From Suillus spraguei (Eukaryota; Basidiomycota; Agaricomycetes; Boletales; Suillaceae): DNA of 40,201 nt. A model generated the notes under the pieces. That model saw only the letters and a program-made list of their open reading frames with translations, was not told the DNA's origin and made no database searches. Positions 11,283-21,106 of this stretch are shown here, piece after piece. The first letter of the stretch is position 1, and every line of letters starts with the position of its first letter. Made by a program: the position numbers and the translations under genes. The stretch covers positions 1-40,201 of the forward strand of contig JABCPU010000539.1 of assembly GCA_016800925.1 (NCBI GenBank), in the 5' to 3' direction.

Positions 11283-11755
11283 TGTTACGAACTGGGGTGG
11301 CATTACCAGCGACAGTGCAAAGACACAGACGATCTGCTGGGAAGTTCTACAATGTCCAGAAGAGAACAAGGTGAAAGTACAAGGAATGCGTTCCGAGTAC
11401 TATCAAGGGTTCGGCCTCAAAGACAAGTCTAAGAGGTTCTACGAGAATAGAGACTAAGGCTAAGGAGTGCTTAGACTTAGAGACGATTCAAGACGACTTA
11501 GGTTGGAGACCTAAGCGAAGGATGTTCCAGGTAAAACCCAGTAAGATTAAAGTAAAGAATCTACTACAAGTACAACGTGCTTAAATAGACCAATATGTGC
11601 GCACAGACCAAGAGAGGCGTGGGAAAGTAAGTGTGTATCCAAATAAGGAAGGCAACTATAGTACAGATGCGTTGAGCATATGAGTCAGAGTCGTGTTACG
11701 TAATATATAGGGTAAATGAAGTAGAAAATGAATAGGGGCACGTACGACTGTAACA
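11283..11755 (-). repeat. 5' LTR of the chromovirus (473 bp)
   Basis: Right LTR, promoter-bearing for the minus-strand genes. It starts TGTTACGAACTGG and ends CGACTGTAACA on the plus strand, followed by GCACC. The seven differences from the other LTR are all transitions, three of them at CpG sites. On the minus strand it has a TATA-like CTATTTAAG (11588-11580) followed about 30 bp later by ACTTTAATCTT (11553-11543), the predicted transcript start. Confidence 0.95.
11580..11588 (-). promoter_or_regulatory. TATA-like box in the 5' LTR
   Basis: CTATTTAAG on the minus strand, conserved in all three LTR copies in the window (TATTTAAG in the solo copy). Its distance (about 28-34 bp) to the ACTTTAATCTT block at 11553 fits a core promoter that starts transcription exactly at the sequence needed for self-priming. 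Confidence 0.65.
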
Positions 11756-12952
11756 GCACCGCGCCTTTCTGCCTTTCCCATGCCTTTCACGTTTGACCGC
11801 ACTTCATCGCATTTTGTTATGCTTCATCATGCTTAATCACGTACATGCTCAAGCGCACCTTGGAGGCACTCAGGTGCACACGTAATAGTGGAGAGGTTAG
11901 GGATTTCTCAAGCGAGCCTCATGGTATCTTAGCGAGCTCATTCCTATCATATAATGGACCCTTGTCATGTAATTTTCCCTCAGTCATTCTCTTATTCTTC
12001 CTTTGGATAGCAGCTGAGGTATGCACTTACTGTCATTCATATTTACTTTATATCTGACTATGTAGTAGCGTGGTATATGCCGCCTTTACTTAGTTTTGTC
12101 AGTAGCTGCACATCTGAAATCAAGAAATCATGCTCAAAAGCTGGGCTTATCTTCAGTCTCCCTGAACAGTATTTCACTGATACAACATACAATCAAGCAA
12201 GTGTATCTGATATCCAGTGTCTCCTTGATACCTCTATATCACAGTGCATGCCCAAGCCCTTCCCACCTATCCTTTTTCTGGACCTGGTTGAAGACTCATC
12301 ACTGAGAACACTCTTTGGAAACTGGGAACTCTTTGCAAAGGTGTGTCTCTTAATTCAAAACTTGTTCTTATTATCTATCATGTTTTTAGATTATCTGGGT
12401 ACTACTGTGGGGTGAAAACAGTCTGACTGTGCTTTGAACAGGAGGACCACCACACAATGGTAATAAGTGGGAGGTGACATCTTTGACACCTGGTTTGTTG
12501 GCATGGGTGGGAGTTGTTGTTCATTTTTGCACATTTCAAAAGGCTTGCAGCTGATGTAATTTTGTCAGGTTACCTTTTTACTCAGTGCCAACAAGAAGTT
12601 TCACTATTCCAGCAAGGGTGAGACTATGAAAATTCAGTACAGCTACATGTTCTCCTTGTATAAGAAGATTCTCATCAAGAACTGGAATACAGAATACATG
12701 TGTGAGATTGTGAAGAAGCTCAATAACTTTATCTTCTCCAAAGGTTCAAGAACAACTGATTCAATGTTAGATGAAGAGGATTTTACAGCAGCTATGGATT
12801 GTGCCTTAGCAGGTGTAACTGAAGGCAAGGAGAGCACTATGCAGCCTAGACTGCCACAATCCATTACAGAGGATGTTATGGATGAAACAGTTGCTAATGT
12901 TGAGGCTAACAGGGATGGGCACAGAGCTAATAGTCCTCTTACAGACTGTTAA
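11756..12952 (+). pseudogene. 3' part of the gene interrupted by the chromovirus
   Basis: Coding signal resumes after the insertion, clearest from about 12077. One exon ends FGNWELFAK at about 12340; an intron (GTGTGTCTC...TTTTTAG) leads to a frame with WGENSL, NGNKWEV and TPGLLAWVGVVVHF, containing one TGA (CTTTGA). After a short unclear stretch it continues with TFLLSANKKFHYSSKGE and NWNTEYMCEIV, ending at a TAA near 12950. Motif order matches a hypothetical Agaricomycete protein family that I know only by pattern; function unknown. With 3538-4115 it forms one broken gene. The 11756-12076 stretch has no clear coding signal. Confidence 0.5.
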
Positions 12953-12955
12953 GAC

Positions 12956-13907
12956 CATACTCAAAGGGTGAAAGATCCGAAGGGCTTTGGCCTCAGTTTG
13001 TGCACTGTGCCCCTTTCCTGAGTAATGCCCCTTATTTTAGAGAGTAGGTATACGTCCGAAGATCCAGAGGGAGTTGTGTGACAGATCCAGACGTTCGAAG
13101 GTATCGGATATGGTACATCTGAAGGTTATCTGGAGCGTAGGGATGGAACAAGGATTAAGGCTAGCTTCAGAACGAGTTCCTAACTAGAAACTAACAGAGG
13201 TAGACTATCCAAAGATAGAGTCGGAGATATAGACTAAAGGAATCAATCCCAAGTCTTGGAAGATGACTTAGAGCGGAAAGTGACTCAAGTCCAGAGGGAA
13301 CAGAATGAGCAGAATCTAAGATGATATTCGAACTAAGGTTCTACAGAGATCTACAAGTGGTTTATATACTGTAAGTATCTAGTATGGATAATCAACGAGT
13401 CTGGGACTGAGGGCTATGTACGATGTATAACAGAAGTCTATTAGTTAATGCACAGCAGATCAGTAAGCACAAATCGGAAATGAAACACAGGTAATGGATC
13501 AGTGACACAGGATGGAAATATACACAGCCGGGATACCAGAAACAGGAGGAATGACAAAAGGAGATAGACACAGATATCCACAAGGGAGTTAGAGTGCGAG
13601 AAGTGGGCACATTTGGATGGGCGATCCAGACAGGATCTGTGGACCGGATGGAAATAGAATCAATTGGATCTGATCGGATATGATCAGAACTGGGATCAGA
13701 AGTATGGTATATGACACAGAGCCTGATGAGGATGAAGTTCATGTTGTACCTACTGCTACAGTCAGAGGTCATTGAGGAGGCAGGGCAGCCAGATGTACTG
13801 TATCTAACACCACCCATAGAACTCACAATGCTCGCACTACTCAAACTTGATTACCTATTATGATATTTGTACTGCAATTGCTCAATGCAATGCAACTCTT
13901 TTCATGG
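12956..13907. other. No recognisable gene
   Basis: About 950 bp without a convincing reading frame. It has a TATA-like TTTATATACTG at about 13360 and GATC-rich stretches (13660-13700), so it might be another decayed LTR, but I cannot define ends or a duplicated target. Confidence 0.4.
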
Positions 13908-14879
13908 TGTAAAGATACAATCTAGCCTGGGCTGTAGATAAACCACGGCCTAAGCTAGTATGTGAGTCTTGTGCTCTACCTAGTCTGCTTCACTTGCAAA
14001 GGCAAGAACGTTCGACCCTAAAGGGAATGCTAAGTTAGTATAGTTCAATAATGCCCAACCTGTGGTGCAAGAATGCTGTCGGAGGTAGCGAGATGCTAGC
14101 GGTGACCTCCGGTCCGTGTGAAACTTGCAGTAAAACTAGCGGTAAGTGTGGGAATGAGGTAGGCAAGCGGTAGCGTGAACAGTAAAACTGCAGTAGTACG
14201 AGCGGTAAAACTGCGGTAAGCATGGGAACTTCTGCAGTAAAACAAGTGGCAGTATAGTGGTAAAGCATGAGAAAGCGGTAGCGCTTGCAGTGAAGCGTGG
14301 GGAAGCAGTAGCGCTTGCGGTGAAGCGTGGGAAAGCGGTAAAGAGTAGTAGTGCATGCAGCAGTAAAGCAATTCTTAAGGAGACAGTGACTTCGGTAAAG
14401 GACTTTATTCAGTAGAGACAGTAGTGGTGACTATTCCTAAGTACCGTGTGTACTATAGGAGTGAAGTAAGGAACAAATACAGGTACCTAGGAATTTTATA
14501 CGAAAGGAATAGCTACAGAAACAGAAGGGATAGGATTAACACACAGCAGACATGTAATAAGACTGCACTACAGTTTACAAAACATCATGTACCGGCAAGA
14601 CTGGATGGACATAGGATGGACGGTAAATCTTGCTTGAGGATGCCAAATGGGTTCGCCAAGATTGCCAAAGATCACCGCTTCATGGGAAAGTTACTGTAGT
14701 ACAGCTGCTAAGCTGCAATGAGGCTTCTGGAGTGCGGAACAATACTGTTAGATAGGGGTAATGCATGGTAAAGTGTCATGGCAAGGGAGGGTGAAGCCGA
14801 AAGGTAAGGATAATGATAGCCATGTGACACCTTTATGAAAATGTGCCATTTCAAGCTCAGCGTGAGTTTATTCATCACA
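13908..14879 (+). mobile_element. Copy C of the TG...CA repeat (solo-LTR-like), 972 bp
   Basis: It begins TGTAAAGATACAATC and ends TTCATCACA, and is flanked by perfect 4-bp ATGG on both sides (13904-13907 and 14880-14883). It shares both ends and much of the interior with copy B at 1672-2598. The middle (14080-14350) is a field of GCGGTAA/GCAGTAAA short repeats including a 30-bp tandem pair at 14275-14334. No coding capacity. Interpreted as a solo LTR or a terminal-repeat-like non-autonomous element. Confidence 0.7.
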
Positions 14880-15560
14880 ATGGTCTTCAATGTATTATAA
14901 GTTAATAAGGCTATAGAGTGGTAGTCTAATAGAGTTGGGGTTCCTTTATAATAAAGCCCTGGTAGTCTAATGGTTCTGCTTACTGACCATGTATAATGTT
15001 ACTGTAAGAAATAGTGTAGTCATTAGTTTGAACCAACCTAAGTGTATATTAATAATGTAATAGACTACAGTAGATGATTAGATAATTAATAAATTAAAGA
15101 TAGACAGTAGATTACAGTAGATAAGATAGATAGGTATATAATAATAGACAATTGATAATAATAAACAATAGATAATAATAGACTACTGGGATAATCATGT
15201 AGCCTAGGGTAGTGCATCATAATCAGATAGATATCATTCCCACAAACTGTACATTTATTTTAATACCATTAGAATAATATTAATATTAATATTACAATGG
15301 TCATGACAATGGGCATTGGTGATGTTCTAAGTAAGTGCGAGGCATGAACACGTGCATAGAACGAGGTCTATGTAAGAACCAAATAAGGTTACAATAATTG
15401 TTCTTTCTTTCTCACTACCATCAACTTGGCCCAACCTTTTTATCTCAACTCTCTCTCTGCTGGTCTCTCTGTTGTCTACTGAACCTCTTGATAAAAACAA
15501 TGAAACCAACAATGAAACCCATCAAGATCCTTGTTTGCTTTCTCTTACTCTCTACTTTTC
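14880..15560. other. AT-rich, low-complexity spacer upstream of the DIRS-like element
   Basis: 15050-15190 is made of GATAGATA/ATAATAATAGACA-type simple sequence; 15250-15300 is ATTAATATTAATATT. 15390-15500 is CT-rich, typical of fungal 5' leaders, and leads to the ATG of the DIRS-like gag. No gene seen. Confidence 0.6.
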
Positions 15561-16493
15561 ATGGCTCATCTCATTGCTGATCCTACCCTAGAGGCTTGCC
15601 CAGACTTTACTTCAGCTCCCTTCCACACCACTAGGACCACTCTCCTCTGCCCAACTGTCAATGATGCTCAAGCGGCCACTATGCTACAAGCCATGTGGAC
15701 TGCCACCAATATCGCTTTGCAAACTCAGTGGCATCAACAATTAGCTGACGACACTTTAGCAACAGTGGAACAAAATCATCTACTTGCAGAGGAAGATGCT
15801 CAGCATCTCGCTGCTCAAAAATCACATGAAGCTGCTGTGGCCAAAGAAGACAAAAAGAAAAATCATATCCATTACCTTCCTATTCCCGATCGCCCCCGCC
15901 CTAAACAGACAGCTCAAACAGTTCTTGTTTCTGACTTTGCTTTATGCAAACTCGAAACGCAATATGTTGAACTTTTCTATTGGACAAACAAAGGTCTTGC
16001 TAATGCAAAGCAAAACTCACGCACAGCAGATGATGACAGTATGGTTCCCATGCGTACTTCAGACAGTTTCACTACTTGGACTCCTGCGAGTGCAGCTAGA
16101 CCTGCCTCTGGCATCATAGCAGACCACCTCCTTGACCCACTCGACTTCTCGCATGCCATCCCTTGTTTTATCAACACCCTTGAACATTGTGGTTGGGATC
16201 CATCGCGCATTAGTATGCTTGCTGATTTCTTCGGGGCTCTCATGTTACACAAATACTGGTCTTCTGAAGACTTAATCGAGAGGCACACTCTCTTAACCTA
16301 TCAAGAGGAGCAACGTCATGCATGGCACCAAGCCATTCCTCAGCCTGCTGGTGCTTGAAACATTTCAGTCCTCGATCAAGCCAAACTATCTCACACTTAC
16401 AATCATCTCTATCATGCAGAACATGACCGAGTGAACAAGGAATTTGATGCAAAGGTTCATGCATTGCCTTTAATTTTTGCAACTTTTCACTGA
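15561..16493 (+). pseudogene. Gag-like ORF of the DIRS-like element
   Basis: Open from ATG at 15561 (MAHLIADPTLEAC). One TGA at 16356-16358 interrupts it just before NISVLDQAKLSHTYNHLY, and it ends at TGA 16491. The middle is alanine/glutamine-rich and helical (AEEDAQHLAAQKSHEAAVA); the C-terminal part has WHQAIPQPAGA then the interruption, where a Trp (TGG to TGA) would suit the family pattern from memory. Expected role: structural protein of the particle. The upstream in-frame extension has no ATG, so the start chosen here is the first methionine. Confidence 0.7.
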
Positions 16494-17628
16494 CTTTCCA
16501 ATGTTCTCCTTTGCTTTTCTCTTGGCTTGGACACTTGTTACTCTCTCCTCCACTTGCAATGTGTGATATCTGTTTTTATACTTTGTGTTGTGTGTTATGT
16601 GTTATGTGATATGTGATAAGTGATATGTGATATGTTTTTTGCATTATACAATGTACTCTATTCAATATATGATATCTTCTCTTGACATTATCAGAGATTA
16701 CAGAGCCATAATTTACCATCATCTTCCAATGATCCAACACCCAGTCATGCTCATTGGAACAAATGCCCAGGAGCCCGTGGCCATTCTACATCTCCGCCTG
16801 TAGGGCACAAAGTCTCCTGCCCTTCAAAACCCACTGGAAACCCCTCAGGTTTTTTCAGTGGTGCACATGGTCAGGGCTCTCCTGCTGTGTGTGCCGTTTG
16901 TCTTGGGAGAACCCGTCACTCTTTCATTGAATGCTCCATTGAATGCATCTGGGACAAGTCTCATCCCACTGTCAGCAAATGCCTCAATTGCCAACTGCTC
17001 ATACAAACCACAGACAAACCTCTGTGTCTCAACTGGCAACATGGTCAGGGATGCAAAACTCACTCTCACACTGAATGTCATCTGTGCTCTGGATGTCTCT
17101 CTGCATCCCATGGAGCTCAATTCTGTCCTCGCACTCAGGCTGTTACAGCCAATCTACCCTTATAATGCTCCTCTCTGGGAGCTTTGACTTCATCATCATG
17201 GTCTCTTGGCTTGCTACAACAAAATTCCTCAAGGTTTTTGTGCTGGCTTTGACTTGCATCTTCCTCTACTCCCCTCCTCCCAAATTCCACCCAATCATCC
17301 TTCCCTCCTCCTCCATCATGAGGCCTTCACTTGCATTCTTAATCAGAAACTATCCACTGGCTGCTACATTGACCCTTTTCTCATTTGCATTTATGCTCTC
17401 TCATTGGTGACTTTCAAACCTCACCCGTTTCCATCATTTCAAAAGCAGGCAAACCTGGAAAGTTCCACATTATACAAAATTTCTCTTTCCCTCACTTGCC
17501 TTCTCCTCGCAACCCACAACCTTCCATCAATTCCACTGTGGACTCAGATGACTTCCCTTGTACCTGGGGCACATTCAACACTGTTTGCTCTATCATTAGA
17601 CACTTGCCGCCTGGGTCACAAGCAGCCA

Positions 17629-17633
17629 CTCAT
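17629..17633 (+). other. Target-site duplication CTCAT, left
   Basis: CTCAT stands directly before the solo LTR and again directly after it (18109-18113). A single CTCAT restores the reverse-transcriptase frame (QAATHDMVEAY), which confirms the insertion borders. Confidence 0.9.
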
Positions 17634-18108
17634 TGTTACGAACTGGGGTGGCGTCACCAGCGACAGTAAGAAGATACAGGCAGTCTGCTGGGAGTTCTTA
17701 CAATGTTCAAAAAAGAACAAGGTGAAAGTACAAGGAACGCGTTCCGAGTACAATCAAGGGTTTAGCCTCAAAGACAAGTCTAAGAGGTATCCGCGAGAAT
17801 AGAGACTAAGACTAAGGAGTGCTTAGACTTAGAGACGATTCAAGACGACTTAGGTTGGAGACCTAAGCGAAGGAGATTCCAGGTAAAACCCAGTAAGATT
17901 AAAGTAGCGAATCTACTACAAGTACACTGTGCTTAAATAGGCCAATATGTGCGCACAGACCAAGAGAAGTGTGAGAACGTAAGTGCGTATCCAAAGGAGG
18001 AAGGCAACTATAGTACAGATGCGTTGAGCATATAAGTCAGAGTCATGTTATGTAATATACACAGTAAATGAGGTAAGAAAATGAATAGGGGCACGTACGA
18101 TTGTAACA
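17634..18108 (-). mobile_element. Solo LTR of the chromovirus family, 475 bp
   Basis: It starts TGTTACGAACTGG and ends CGATTGTAACA, in the same orientation as the two chromovirus LTRs, from which it differs by substitutions and small indels at a much higher rate than they differ from each other. It keeps the self-priming block AAGATTAAAGT (17895-17905) and the TATA-like block. No internal sequence is present, so it is what remains after recombination between two LTRs. It sits inside the DIRS-like RT gene. Confidence 0.95.
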
Positions 18109-20369
18109 CTCATGACATGGTGGAAGCTTACCACACAGTACCTATACTTCCTTCATAATGGCCCGCTGCTGTGTTTCAAGCTGCAGACAACAAGTTCTAT
18201 GTGGACACTTGTACTGCCTTCAGTATGGGTCCTTCTGCCAGTGTCTACAGCCATGTGGCAGATGCTGGAGCAGATCTTCTTCATGCTGCAGATCTCAGAC
18301 CTCTCACTAAGTGGGTCAACAACCACCTGTTCTTTCATCTTTGCTTACAATGATTATCACAGCTCTTTACATGCTACTCTATCCTCTTGCCCTCTTCGGC
18401 AAACTGGTGGTCGCTTGTGGTTTGAAGGCGACACATTTGAAAATGGAACTCTCAAGGTCTTTAGTGAAGACTGTAGATTTCCTATCCATGATCTATCCCA
18501 ATGTTCACTTCACTCTCCAGAAGATCTCACGTTCACTGCCTTGCTGACATTGACAATGCCTCTTGTCCTTTGGGATTTCTTTGGGAACTTTCTAAAGACA
18601 CTGCATTTGCTTACTGCGTTCTCTTCATTGGTCTGCTCTGGGACCTTCTCCGTCTCACGGTGGGTCTTGATGACTCTAAATGAACAAAGTATCTTAACGC
18701 AATCACTGAATACAATCACTGAATGGTTGTCGCAACCCACTCACATCCTTCACAACATCCAAAAATTGTATGGCAAGCTCTTGCATGCCTGACTTGTCTT
18801 ACCCTCCAGCCATGCATATCTCACTTCCTTGGAAGCCATGCTCAGTATCACCCATTCTCATCCTTTTGTGCCATACCACTCCATCCATCACCTTACCAAA
18901 GACCTGGCTTGGTGGACCATGCAACTCTCCAAGCCAACTCTCAAATGAAGTATCTCTGAATCCTTTCGCATCTTTGATGCCCATGCCTACTCAGATGCCA
19001 ATTCAAGCTTTGGCGTCACAATTGTTGTCGATGGGTTTTGGAGAGCATGGACACTCTCCCCCAATTGGCATACACTCAATGGCACTAAGGACATTGGATG
19101 GGCCAAAGCCATCAGATTTGAACTGCTCATCCATTCCATCCTGCATCTCTGTTCCTCCTCTGGGCCTTGACATTTCCTCCTCCACTGCGATAATCTTGGC
19201 ATTGTTGATGGTTGGAAAAATGGTCGCAGTCAAAACTGGGCCACTTCCCCCCACCATGAATACATTGAGCCCAGTAATGCAGACTCTTGCAGAATGGATG
19301 ACGGATCAGAAAACTGGGACTTTGCCCATTGTTTGTGGCAGTTCTGCAAGGCATGGCACACCGACTAGATCGTGTTTCACCATACCCACACCTTCCCTTC
19401 CTCATAGCATTGACTTAGCTCACCCATGCCCTTATCCCCCCTCTCTAACTCCTCTCCCTTCCCCCTTACGGCCACATTGTCTAGCGAAAGATCATTTGTA
19501 TCTCTGGCAACCTTCACTTGGTCATTCCAGTTTTGACCACACTGGCACTCCAGTACCAATCTCTGATGACAATTTAAACTGTATTCTAATGGTCATTGGT
19601 CACTCTTTGGCTTTGGGCACACGAGAAACATATGGTTTGGGTCTGTTAGTATTTCATGTCTTCTGTGATGCGCATGGTATTCCCGAAGATCAACAAGGAC
19701 CTGCCTCATCCATCCTCCTCCTGGCGTTCATTGCAGGATGTGCCGGGATCTACTCTGGTAAGACCTTAGAGAACTATTTCTACAGGGTGCATGCTTGGCA
19801 TCTTTTGCATGGCCTCCCATGGCTTGTCAACCTGGCACAGGTGAATTTAGCTCTCAAAGGAGGGGCTCGTCTCGCACCCAACCCATCCAAACATCCCAAA
19901 TGCCAACCTTTTACTGTCAACCTCATCACTGCCATTCACTCAACTCTAGACCTCTCCATTCCCTTAGACACTTCCATCTATGCGTGTTTAGTCATCTCGT
20001 TTTTCTCCCTTGCATGCCTCGGTGAGGTCACTGTCCACTCCTTGACAGCTTTCCAACCTTTGCTCCATGTCAAAGTCTCCAACATCCACTATGATGTTGA
20101 TTGTCATGGTTACAATGTCACCATTTTACATCTCCCGACAACCAAAATGTCGCCCACTGGAGAAGATATCTTTTTTGCCATGCAGGCAAGCGTTTTGGAC
20201 CCCCAATGTGCCTTGGCCAATCATCTTGCTGTCAATACTCCACCTTCCTCTGCGCACCTTTTCAGCTGGAGACATCATGGTGGTCTCCATCCCTTAACTC
20301 ATTCTGAATTCCTACATGCCTTAGGTCACATTTCAGCTCATCTCAGGATCGACCCTCTCAAGGGCCACA

Positions 20370-20718
20370 TGTAAGGAAGCTAAGACAACTCTCAGTGGAT
20401 GTAAAGACAATGCTAAATGAATTAGATATACCTAAGACAACTCTAGACTATGAGTCAGCTAGGCTAAGTACAACAAACAAGACAAAACATACCTCAGCAG
20501 ATGTAAAGACAATGCTGAGGTGAACAATGACAAGGACTTCTTTAAGTAGCAGATACCAAGAGTAAGAAAGGGATGAGAAAGGTCGGTGATAACTAGACCG
20601 GGAGGTGTCATATGGTGTAGAAGGTGCCAAGAGAGTCAAGAAGGGTAAAGAAGAAGCATCGAGGTTAATCCTCTGAGGAGATATAGTGGAGATACATATG
20701 GTACATGCTTACTCAACA
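20370..20718 (+). mobile_element. Solo LTR of a second LTR family, 349 bp
   Basis: It starts TGTAAGGAAGC and ends CTTACTCAACA, with perfect 5-bp duplications CCACA at 20365-20369 and 20719-20723. Excision with one duplication restores KGHR...IGGT of the recombinase. Internal short repeats include GATGTAAAGACAATGCT twice. No related complete element is in the window. Orientation is not known; plus is nominal. Confidence 0.85.
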
Positions 20719-20833
20719 CCACAGACTTTGTATTGGTGGTACCTTAGAGTACTTACTGTGTGGAGTTCCTTTTGAAACAGTCAAGTCCTTAGGTCGCTGG
20801 TCTAGCGACATGTTCATTGGCTATCTCTAACAA

Positions 20834-21106
20834 CATCAGAAAATTCACACATTCCTTGACGTGCCCTTATGCAGACTTATTTACACTTAACTGCCTTGGT
20901 GAAATTGAATCTACTTGTCCAAAATTTCAATGTGAGTGAATTCAGAAAAAAAATGTTGAGATATATTAATATACATGTTTTATTATATTTCGCACTCAAA
21001 AAATATAAGATATGCCAGGTGAATGATGTGAGAGAGAGCAAACAAGTTTTGAGATAAGTGAGTTAAGCTGATTAAGCACGTCAAGGAATGTGTGAATTTC
21101 CTGATG
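20834..21106 (+). mobile_element. 273-bp terminal-inverted-repeat element (MITE-like)
   Basis: Inverted repeats of 31 bp with one mismatch form the ends (20834-20864 and 21076-21106): CATCAG, then A or G, then AAATTCACAC, ending CCTTGACGTGC. The interior is AT-rich without coding capacity. The flanks are AA on both sides (or AACA, if the repeat is one or two bases shorter), and removal rejoins YL-stop-QH to the recombinase C-terminus. A short non-autonomous DNA transposon is the simplest reading; the superfamily cannot be told from the ends. Confidence 0.8.

Larger units (their letters stand above)
4116..11755 (-). mobile_element. Complete Ty3/gypsy chromovirus with third ORF
   Basis: The element is 7,640 bp with 473-bp LTRs at both ends and perfect 5-bp target duplications GCACC (4111-4115 and 11756-11760). 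LTR ends are TGTTAC...GTAACA. Genes lie on the minus strand in the order gag, pol (protease, RT, RNase H, integrase, chromodomain) and a further ORF before the 3' LTR. The two LTRs differ at seven positions in 473 (about 98.5% identical), all transitions, so insertion is fairly recent. Despite this, pol carries four and the third ORF one in-frame TGA, so this copy cannot move on its own. The chromodomain and self-priming-type primer site place it with the Tf1/sushi-like chromoviruses. Confidence 0.95.
16690..19350 (+). pseudogene. Zinc-knuckle, reverse transcriptase and RNase H block of the DIRS-like element
   Basis: N-terminal cysteine-rich part (CAVCLGRTRHSFIEC ... CLNC ... CHLCSGC, about 16885-17130). 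RT follows: GKPGKFHIIQNFSFPH and DSDDFPCTWGTF, then an interruption by the solo LTR at 17634, then DMVEAYHTVP with TAA where CAA is expected (about 18160). The catalytic box reads WVNNH instead of the expected WVDDH (18312-18326), two G-to-A changes. Next come KLYGKLLHA and RNase H (AYSDANSSFG at ~18985, then a Glu and an Asp-Asn pair). Frame changes occur near 17395 and 18550, and a 13-bp tandem duplication lies near 18700-18725. RT copies the element RNA; this copy is inactive. Confidence 0.8.

Noticed and set aside
13660..13700. GATC-rich palindromic stretch as a regulatory element
   Set aside because: Short, irregular and without a neighbouring gene; indistinguishable from chance.
15531..15560. 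An N-terminal extension of the DIRS-like Gag before 15561
   Set aside because: The upstream in-frame codons lack ATG; the first methionine is at 15561.
20834..21106. The inverted repeat as the terminal or circle-junction repeat of the DIRS-like element
   Set aside because: Recombinase coding resumes after it (APYLQDSPILEPF), so it is a later insertion, not an end.
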